Part shown: positions 55,647 to 64,000 of the stretch, in pieces
How positions within the stretch are numbered: the stretch's first letter is position 1
How the letters are laid out: every line of letters starts with the position of its first letter
NCBI GenBank assembly: GCA_944472155.2
Contig: OX235271.1
Location: 24,994,977 to 25,058,976 of the forward strand
Reading direction: 5' to 3'
DNA length: 64,000 bases
Origin: Trichobilharzia szidati
Lineage: Eukaryota > Platyhelminthes > Trematoda > Strigeidida > Schistosomatidae
The notes under the pieces: model-generated
The model's database searches: none
The model's input: the letters and a program-made list of their open reading frames with translations, nothing else
What the model was told of the DNA's origin: nothing
Program-made: the position numbers and the translations under genes

Positions 55647-56879
55647 AAATGATGAAGGTAAGATGTGAAGCAAAATAGACTTTTTCTTCTTGCAAATATC
55701 TTCACTTTTATTTCATCCTAGTAAACCATGTAAATGGGATGTTTGGAATAAAATTTCAAGTTACAAATTAATGACTTGACTTTTTAGTCCAATCACTCTG
55801 ATCTGATTCGCCCCTTACTGAACTATGTTTAATAGGTATGCACATGAACTATTACCCTTCAAACATTCTTTATGTTAACCAGATAAGAAGCAGTTTGCTT
55901 TTCAGCTGTATTAATCAAGCTTTGAACCCAGCCGATAGCGGATACCTTGAGGTGGTGGTATGGACTACTTATCACAATGTTCCAACAAATTACACTAGGT
56001 GGAACTAGCGTTCTTGAGAATCTTACCATTCAAAATAATTAGTTCGGGCAGCAGTGAAACTGTAACTGTGTTAAGGGTCTGAGGGCAGACGTGTGCTGCT
56101 GACCATCGTGGTAGCAGTAAGCTGTTTTTGCCAGACAACCAACAAGCAAGCTGAGCTACCTCCCCGATCTGTGGGTATTATGGAAAGACTAACCCGAGGA
56201 ATTGTACTTCTCTACATATCTAACCGCAGTCCCTAGCTGGTGCTTACATCTCCTTACAGACAAAGCCCCAAAATCTAGCACAGCAGGCAATGTGTCATCA
56301 GCCTCGAGTAGTTATCTCTTGGGTTCTGAGATTACGCAGCAGTAATTTCCTTTCTGTTTCTAGTATTTCAAGAAGAAATGAACTTCACAGTGTGAGCAGC
56401 TGGAAAGCACAAGTCGTATATAAATATCAATAAGAGAATAAGACTTTCGTGACCATCATCCAACTATATCTTCGTGCTTTTGACATAATAATAGTACTAC
56501 TTCGCAGGTAGATCTCTCACCTTCTCTTAATTCTGCAGCTATTATCAGCAATCAGAACCACCTAAACCGTCCTCATACTGTTGGATGTAAAAACATTCAC
56601 GGATATTCCGTGAATTTTCATACTAAGCACTGTAGTGCAGCATACACCCTACAGAATTTCATTCAATCGTTTCTGTTTTTTTCGTTTTTATAGGTAATTT
56701 AGATTTAGTTACTAAAGTACATCAAAGAAAAAGTTTCAAAGAACTGAAGACAATTCATTTCCAGTTCTTCTTAGCTTGTCAGCAAACTTTAAATGTTAGA
56801 GAACCAGAAATACTACATTCAAATATTTGACGTTTTTAAGAGAAATCAAAGTGCTGCCTAATGAAAATATCTAATGGAA
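55647..56879. other. No gene recognised
   Basis: AT-rich, with a less AT-rich stretch ~56030-56340 that might be an old repeat, but I cannot assign it. Confidence 0.4.
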
Positions 56880-57090
56880 TCATTTATTTAGATGATGCGT
56901 TTTATAGGGGCTCAGATTAATCTCAGTGTAGATTTCATATGAGCCAAAATCAGCTACAAGATCATCGAAGACCAGGAAACACTGGACCATCCCAGTTTTA
57001 GACTTTTCAGCAGTGACCTCATCAGAGACCCACCCTGGAACCTTCAGGTTATTTCTGTGATATAATGTCACTATCATTTATTGTCATCGC
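56880..57090 (-). mobile_element. SINE3-related degenerate copy
   Basis: Minus strand: cagaaataacctgaaggttc, ccagggtgggtctctgatg (an intact CTGATGA core string), then tggtccagtgtttcctggtc and ttcgatg. The last part aligns with SINE3 (tgtccagtatttcctggctt). The B-box region is partly deleted and stem II cannot be formed convincingly. Confidence 0.45.
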
Positions 57091-57309
57091 TGAGTGTGTG
57101 TCATCACACTCTAATAGTCACAACTCTTGAACACCTAACATTTACTTGCGTGAGATTTTTCAACAGACTAATTTCTAATAGTCTTACTGCGAACATAGCA
57201 TATCTCAGCGTGTATCAAATGATCACTCCCCTACTCTTATCGCTAACTTTTAATTTATAAAGTGGACATAAAGGCAATAAGAGTCATATAAACCTTTGAA
57301 TTCAGCAAT

Positions 57310-58345
57310 CAATTATTATTATTGTTTCCTTCAATTCCTAGAGGAGCATAGAGCTTCAGCCACACGTCTCCATTGCGTTCGGTTCTCTGCTAGAATCTTC
57401 ACCTGGCTCCATGTCTGCCCATACGCTGTCATCTCCTCTTCACATGACCTCCGCAAAGTCAACCTTGCAATGACGACCAACTCGCCGCTTCCCTTTCGGG
57501 TTCCAGTAGAGCAATGGCTTGTCCAGTGATGTCACTTGATGGTTTCCTCATAGTATGGCCAATCCACCTCCATTTCTTCCTGCCTATTTGTTTCACAATC
57601 GGTTCCTGCTGGTCTGGTCCGCTTATTGCCAGAGATCTCTGTTGCTGATCTTTTCTGGCCAGCCATCAGATCTTGAGTATTGAGCGAAGACAAGTGTTGA
57701 TGATGGTCTGTGGTTTGTTTGAGGTGCTTTTTATGACGCGCAGTGCAAGTCTCTGATCCGCATAGCAGCACTGACTGACTTGACATTGGAGTTGAAAATC
57801 CGGATGTTATTTTTGATGCTGAGTGCTGTTGACCTCCACACAGACTTGAGAGTAGTGAAAGCTTGTCTTGCTTTTCCGATTCTTGCTTTGACCTTTTCTT
57901 CAGTTCTGCCTGTAGTTGAAACGATGGTTCCCAGGTAGGTGGTAGAGGAGGTTGTTTCTTTCAGGTTCCTCCCATTTATGCTGATTGTTGTCTGTTCTTG
58001 TTGTTGCTGTTGGTGGTGTTGCACAGGAAACTTCATCACCTCTGTTTTCTCCATGTTCACCTGAAGTTTCTGATCCATCCGTATAGAAGAACTCACTTGA
58101 CGTTTGTAATGAAAATCCGAATTTTGTTGTTGATGCAGGCTGAGTGACGAAGATTTCCAGATTGGTTTCAGGTTGATGAATGTGTTTCTCGCCTTTTCGA
58201 TTCTCGATTTGACCTCGTCGTCCGTTCCTATAGTTGAGACAATGCTCCCTAGATGAGTGAAAGAAAAAACCTCTTTCAAATGCCTCCCGTTGATGGTGAT
58301 TGGCACTGGATGTTGCTGCTGCTGTTGTTGTTGGTTGGTGTAATG
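57310..58345 (-). mobile_element. Chimeric RTE-1/RTE-2 LINE copy
   Basis: On the minus strand, 58345-58063 is RTE-1 (Q7 run, TFTHLGSIVS-like, SLSLHQQQNSDF, SSIRMDQKL). At ~58062 it joins RTE-2 (VNMEKTEVMKFPV, QTTISINGRNLKETTSS, TLKSVWRSTALSI), which continues to the RTE-2 3' end at 57310 with (AAT)n. The same protein region is therefore present twice, once from each family. Confidence 0.85.
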
Positions 58346-58654
58346 AATCAATATTTTTGAAACCTCTAGAATGTTTTATATGGAATTCTCTATTCGTTTA
58401 TTTTATTCACATTTCATAAGGACTATGGTATTATGTTTTTATTTTTCAACGGTAATCTCTACATAAATGTATATGAATTAACTAATATCTTTTATTTCAA
58501 TGTGAATAACAAGCCTGTGCATTCTAATAATTTACAAGGCATACTGCAGTTTAAAAAAAAAATGAATATTCAAGTATTGGTATGTAAGGATTTGATTGAT
58601 TGGTTACGCGATGAATATGTTTCTCACTCTGTGATTTGGCGGACATATTAAAAC
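58346..58654. other. No gene recognised
   Basis: AT-rich sequence; the frame 58433-58651 has no motif. Confidence 0.4.
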
Positions 58655-58750
58655 CTCCACTGAAGATGTCGTCTAGATGGGCGACGAAAGCTCAGGAAAC
58701 ACAACCGAATCAATGTCATCCACCTGAGCTACAAATCTTCTTCATTATAA
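58655..58750 (+). repeat. Solo PLE-1 terminus
   Basis: Contains ctgaagatgtcgtctagatg, ggcgacgaaagctcagg and cacctgagctacaaatcttc, matching the non-coding end of PLE-1 at 13545-13690 and 36010-36115. GTCG pairs with CGAC and AGCTCAGG pairs with CCTGAGCT. No coding part accompanies it. Confidence 0.6.
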
Positions 58751-59155
58751 CAGTATTATGTTTAAGCTGACATCAGTTCTTCGTTACTAGCCTTCGTAGG
58801 ACTTCTTATAAAGTTAAGACCTTTTGCGTTTTGCCAAGAATTCTAAATACTGTACTTAGGTCAACCAAAACGCTTACAGAAGAACTAGCTAAACAGTTCT
58901 AGACTAATATTTATGAATAGACACCATATGCTTAAAAAATATACATACCGTGTGCTTTTCATTGTTATACTGTAATGTGACTTCGGTTACGAAATCAGGT
59001 TAACTAAAGAAACATTGAGAAGCAAGCACCAAGAAATAATTGATTAGTTAGAATTATAGACTACGTATCAAGACGTATATGATTCCATGCCACATTTAAT
59101 TCAATAACATAAGGTGAACAGGTCATTAGTTGCTCTATGTTTTAGAATTCATCGT
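58751..59155. other. No gene recognised
   Basis: AT-rich sequence with no recognisable element. Confidence 0.4.
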
Positions 59156-59768
59156 TTCAACTACAGGCGGATGGAACTGACGAGGATATCAAAGCAAGAA
59201 TCGGAAAAGCAAGACAAGCTTTCACTACTCTCAAGTCTGTGTGGAGGTCAACAGCACTCAGCATCAAAAATAACATCCGGATTTTCAACTCCAATGTCAA
59301 GTCAGTCAGTGCTGCTATGCGGATCAGAGACTTGCACTGCGCGTCATAAAAAGCACCTCAAACAAACCACAGACCATCATCAACACTTGTCTTCGCTCAA
59401 TACTCAAGATCTGATGGCTGGCCAGAAAAGATCAGCAACAGAGATCTCTGGCAATAAGCGGACCAGACCAGCAGGAACCGATTGTGAAACAAATAGGCAG
59501 GAAGAAATGGAGGTGGATTGGCCATACTATGAGGAAACCATCAAGTGACATCACTGGACAAGCCATTGCTCTACTGGAACCCGAAAGGGAAGCGGCGAGT
59601 TGGTCGTCATTGCAAGGTTGACTTTGCGGAGGTCATGTGAAGAGGAGATGACAGCGTATGGGCAGACATGGAGCCAGGTGAAGATTCTAGCAGAGAACCG
59701 AACGCAATGGAGACGTGTGGCTGAAGCTCTATGCTCCTCTATGAATTAAGGGAAACAATAATAATACT
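59156..59768 (+). mobile_element. RTE-2 LINE, 3' fragment
   Basis: From gaactgacgaggatatc through gtcaacagcactcagcatc to the 3' end (gctctatgctcctctatg, then (AAT)n). The frame 59114-59548 carries an 84-aa C-terminus identical to the minus-strand frame 57786-57532. It is the inverted near-twin of 57322-57888. Confidence 0.9.
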
Positions 59769-60329
59769 AGTATATAGGGAGAATTGAATATAGAAAAAAG
59801 GTTTCGGTTACTTTGGTAGAGTAGAAATACGCAGTAGGTTGATTTACCCGATATTTAGTGTTTTTCATGATGACTGGGATCTGAAGTTACATCTAAGCAG
59901 CGGGGGGCATTAAATAACATCAGGTTGAAAAGGTCTGCTTCTGTGTAAAATGGGTTACTAAACACGATAAACGGCTTATTGCCCAATAAATTGTACTACA
60001 AACTTCATCAGCGAATATTACTGTATAACACTGTGAAACTTGATCAAAATAAATTCTACCCATAATGGATTGCTTAATGCATAATTTTGGAAAAATGAAA
60101 ATGAATTAAGGAATAAGCGAATGATTAAGTTGATTACGCCTCAGATTATTGAAGGAAAGTAAAACGACTTGGAGAATGGTAATTTGTAATTAGAGTTGAA
60201 GCAGTCATAAGAATAATAAAATATTTTTTGGCAATTATAATTTTTAAAGGGTTTAGTGAGAAGACGAATTAGTACAGTTGCTGCATTCATGTAACGATAG
60301 CCAAGGTAAGGAAAGTGGCAGTACAAATT
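59769..60329. other. PLE-3 terminus-like stretch, otherwise no gene
   Basis: About 60030-60080 (attactgtataacactgtg, aaataaattctacccataat) resembles ~19060-19130 after PLE-3. No coding remnant is adjacent, so a solo terminus is possible. Confidence 0.4.
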
Positions 60330-60815
60330 ACTTCTGAACAGACAGGTTTCGCTTCTTCTACAGGTGCATTCAGATGTATGTCGAAGACGGACTAGGAAAG
60401 CAAAATTAGGATTAGTAGGAATGCGATATATAACTTTGAGTGCTGTATCAACTTCAGCTTTATGCTCACTGTCTATAATTTGTGCTAAAACAAAGCTACG
60501 AATAGGTCTTGTTCGTCTCTTGCTTAACCATGCTGGATGATGTTTGGAAATACATTGACGAAGCAGCTGACTCCGCAGCTGCAGTCAAACTGGTAGATAC
60601 ACGTAGAGGAGGCAGAGTTAGGGAGTTTGTCCTTATTTCTGGAACGTAAAACAGGGGTGGTAGTGAAGAAAATGCGTACCTCTACTGTACTAAAAGCTGT
60701 TCTAACTGCATTTTTTAAGCACTGTGTTATTATTTCGCTGATATTATAAGTGAGGAACTGCAGTTTTATGGACAATGGTTTTTTCGGTTCGGAGCTGTTG
60801 CCAAAGTGACTCTCC
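60330..60815 (-). mobile_element. PLE-4 fragment, linker and GIY-YIG domain
   Basis: Minus strand: MSIKLQFLTYNISEIITQCL, RTAFSTVEVRIFFTTTPVLR, KLPNSASSTCIYQFDCSCGV, then across a frameshift a GIY-YIG remainder (AWLSKRRTRPI-like) and IYRIPTNPNFAFLVRLRH. Colinear with the PLE-4 copies at 4855 and 31744. RT is absent. Confidence 0.7.
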
Positions 60816-61756
60816 TTGGTGCTACATTCGTATTTTTCTTAATTCAATGCTTTTGCTTTCTAAATGTCTCAATGTGGATATTTTCTATATTTTTATGTAT
60901 GGTTTATTGTTTCAATATGTGATTAAAAGGATTTCAAACGCTATTTACTTTGGTTACAGGATTTCATCATGAGCTAAGCTATTCACTTTGGCCACAAGTT
61001 TCATCACAGAAGTAAACAGCAACTACTGTAGATCTATTTACTGCTTCGTACTTATCTTAAGCAATAACAGTCTGTAACCAGTACTTTGTAATGTTTATCA
61101 GCAAACACATCTATAACTCAAAATTAATAATGACACTTGTATGTCACAGGGGACCAAACTTCAAAACGTTATCACTAGAATTTCCAGAAATAAAGCCAAT
61201 ACACCTTCACTGGATGTATGTCCAAAATTCATTGCCACATTTTGACACAAACATTTCAATTTACCCAAATCGTTGTTGTTTCACGATGGTTTAGCAGTAG
61301 TTCATAGTTGTTTCTATAGTTTCAAGAGATGACAGGTTTTCTTTCTGATAACAGAACTGTCAACTGAAATGTCACTGAGAAGTCAAATAAACATTAACAT
61401 TTTTAATTTTTACATACCATTTTTATTTTTTGTATGAAACCAAATTTAGAAAACATAATTTTTGTTTGCTTTGCAACATGATAAAGATCTTACAAAGGAG
61501 AAAAAGACCCACCAGTTTATGAATGAACAGCAGAAAGATTGTATGAACAGTAAAAAAAATCTTCCTAATACTGTAAGTGACGATTCTGAGTCAAATTGAA
61601 AACTATTAGCTATATTCCTTAGAACTACGAAGTAGACAGAGTATAAACAATAAGTTTTGTAATAATATAGTTCCTTCAAGTGTTAACGTTGTCTTTGTTG
61701 AAGGATCGTCCATCCTAATGAGTAACGTTTATCTTGAGGAGCTGGAGGTTCACGGC
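60816..61756. other. No gene recognised
   Basis: AT-rich sequence with no recognisable gene or repeat. Confidence 0.45.
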
Positions 61757-62960
61757 AGGTTGACTGACTGACTGGTTCCAACATAGAACTTTACACAGAC
61801 GTGCAGTCGTTCGAGCTACCACATTCCCCCGTTGTAGAACGTAAAGCAAGAGAAGAGAGTGAAGAGGGATGCATGAAAAAGATAACAAACAGAAATATGA
61901 GGGAAAAAGAAGAGCAATATGGAGGAGCAATAGAATTTTATTGGATATGATAAATCACAAAGAGTGAATGCATCTACGCTATTCATTGAGAACCATTTTG
62001 AGCCGTATCATCGAATGGATCCTGCCACTGGTTTTACATTCCCATGGAACCCAAACAAGAAGCCGGTCTACACCTCCGTACGTAGCTTAAACTAACTATT
62101 ATAGACTTCATTGATTGATGAAGCCATGTTTCGGTTTGAACACTACAAGCTCTTTTCCAACCTGATTCATCCTATGTCAACTAACATTACCCGACAAGGA
62201 AGGCAGTTGACAGCCAGGCATGGGTAACATATGCCCAAACCATCTCAATCGATGTATTTTCAAAACCCCATCGATTGATTTACCCTCTTTTCTCAGCACT
62301 TGACGCCTAACCTATTATTCAACACAGGAGAGAGAACCCGGGCGCCTGTGATCAAAGACAGCTAACCACTTCATGCATTTCACTTTCAGTGGTCATGTCT
62401 CACTGACAGCCATGAAGGAGGACGGAGCGGACTGCTGAGCAGTTCACATGTCCTTTGATCAACAGCCAGATATCACGTCTACACGAGAGATGGAGTAAGC
62501 TGGCATATGAGAAAAAGAGCCCTCTGTATCCTTGTTGAGATTTCGTCAGCGATTAGCCCACCGGTACCAGCTGATGCAACTTCCCAAATAAGTAAAATGG
62601 TCAACACGCTGCACCACTTCAATCCCTATTTCTAAGCTGGGAGTCGATGTAGTTTAGTCCTGTAGCGTTATCCTACAGGTGACAGGAGCGAAACGCATCC
62701 CAAGTATTTGAAGATTTCTGCTCAAGGTGTTCAGAAGACTCTACGTTTTGTCAGCATTTTCATTAAGAAGGACTGCATAACGCGCGCATTCTAAGTCAGC
62801 AAGATTATTCCCTGGTAACAAGCCAATCCCTGAGTCACTGAAGTCAGTTTGGGTTAAGTCCATTAGTACATTTATGATGGAATTAAACAGAAACAGAGAC
62901 AACAGGCACCACTTCAGATGACAACTTTCCGTAGGTTCTCACCTGGCTGCATGAGTTTGA
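61757..62960 (-). mobile_element. RTE-3 LINE, 3' fragment
   Basis: Minus-strand translation across stops gives NVLMDLTQTDFSDSGIGLLP, NNLADLECARYAVLLNENAD (active-site Y-A-D-D lost), NLQILGMRFAP, RVDHFTYLGSCIS and RWGFENTSIEMVWAYVTH, as in RTE-type C-terminal regions. The 3' end at 61757-61800 (gtgtaaagttctatgttgga, then accagtcagtcagtcaacc) matches the RTE-3 ends at 7622 and 11780. Confidence 0.65.
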
Positions 62961-64000
62961 CAGCATATGGATGACATGTGAACTACTACTTTCATCCTAG
63001 ACTGAAAATTATTTGTAATCCATATGCATCTTCTTGAGACACTTTGGTTCATTCAAAATAATAAGCAATATCAATTAATATAATAGAATTAAGAATATAA
63101 GCTCTAGTAAAGGATGATGTCATATCAAACCGACCTTTATGGAAGACAGTAAATGATTTATGCTTTTCTAATCGTTTCATATTCCGTGGAAAATAATGGT
63201 AGTTAAACGATTAAATCACAATTGTTATCTTATGGTGAAACGACCATTCATTGACCAAAAGCATTTTATGGAAAGAAAGGTACAGTTTCTGTAAGCCAAC
63301 AATTACCAGAAGACGCTATCTGTTTCCTAATAAAAACACAGTTGGCATTAAAGATCACTGGATTACCGGGCCGCAGCCCTTTTGACTTAGCTGAACTGCA
63401 GAACTTAAAAGACACAAAGCCTTTAAGTTTCACAAATAAGTGGCAAGTGTAGTCAGCTCATTAATTCTGTGGTGAGAGCTGTCTGCAAGCCAAATCTGTG
63501 GACAACAATTTACGTCAATATTAACGTCCCGAATCGGAGTCATGAGAAAAAACAGTAACAAAGCTTAACCTTGAGGAACTCACCAACGTATCATAGCAGA
63601 CTTAACATGTGTGAATAGGATTTGCAGATATTTGGCTTAACTTTCTAAAAACCGGTCAAAAGCGGTACAGAATAACCTTCAGCAAGAAATTAGCCATTCA
63701 GAAGAAGTGGCTTCTCTGCTGACAGCAACACTAATAAAAATCTATAAATATCTGTTGATTTTCTCAATAAACGATCCGTTGTCTGGCCCTTGTCTTCTGT
63801 CGTTACAATTCTACACTAGCCTCCCAAACAATTGCCTCCACCTTAGTTTAAATGTGAATGCATACTTGTAAAATAATAAGGAAGCCAATTAGCGCGCTGT
63901 CTGAATTTTCTGCGAGATTCCGTGTCTGGTCGTGGATGTTCCATTGCTAGATTTGTTAAGGTTTTCAGAGCTACGTTCATTAGTATCAAGTAAGTAGGCT
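62961..64000. other. No gene recognised
   Basis: AT-rich sequence to the window end; no coding or repeat signal recognised. Confidence 0.45.

Noticed and set aside
56030..56340. Another tRNA-like repeat (ggtagctcagcttgcttg on the minus strand)
   Set aside because: Only an A-box-like start is visible; no B-box, second copy or TSD was found in the window.
1..64000. CRISPR arrays, bacterial operons, rRNA genes or a complete viral genome
   Set aside because: No regularly spaced short repeats, dense gene clusters, rRNA signatures or viral gene sets were seen; the base composition and repeats are those of a eukaryotic intergenic or intronic region.

Overview
The window is AT-rich eukaryotic DNA made almost entirely of decayed retroelements. 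I recognise no host gene, rRNA or functional tRNA. The repeat mix points to a trematode genome, most likely a schistosome-group blood fluke: RTE-type and CR1-type LINEs, several Penelope-like elements (PLEs) with GIY-YIG domains, and tRNA-promoter SINEs carrying hammerhead-ribozyme sequence. The taxonomic call is inference from repeat content, not from a host gene.

The classes present are as follows. (1) RTE-1, a LINE ending in (AAT)n: one near-complete degenerate copy (7747-10990, minus), one copy keeping only its two ends (44041-44735), and 5'-truncated copies at 558, 19825, 21146, 32041, 38207, 40831, 46129 and 54034. (2) RTE-2, related, at 26874, 57310 and 59156. (3) RTE-3, with a tetranucleotide (CAGT/GACC-type) tail, at 7622, 11220 and 61757. 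(4) One CR1/Jockey-like fragment at 22650-23893. (5) Five PLE families: PLE-1 (13545-16035, 35033-36115, 58655, and probably 3425), PLE-2 (16530, 24490, 49322, 53345-55240), PLE-3 (18170), PLE-4 (4740-5870, 31285-32043, 60330) and PLE-5 (26140-28556, 47290). (6) SINE1, with about a dozen copies, many bounded by clear target-site duplications (TSDs); SINE2, with the same tRNA-like head but a different body; and SINE3/SINE4, tRNA-like promoters followed by hammerhead-like sequence.

The families are linked. The SINE1 body matches the RTE-1 5' untranslated region and its last ~40 bp match the RTE-1 3' end, so SINE1 looks like a tRNA-like promoter joined to the two ends of RTE-1. The copy at 44041-44735 keeps both RTE-1 ends, lacks the middle, and has a tRNA-Glu-like sequence at its 5' edge, which fits an intermediate in that process. 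Four of the five RTE-1 copies that cover the reverse transcriptase active site carry the same 4-nt frame-breaking insertion there, suggesting movement in trans.

Other structures of note are a 191-bp-arm palindrome of two divergent SINE3 units, each with a hammerhead fold (51289-51769); two RTE-2 copies in inverted orientation, essentially identical over ~550 bp (57322-59747); 5'-truncated PLEs headed by an inverted copy of their own 3' terminus; and nested insertions (RTE in PLE, SINE in PLE).
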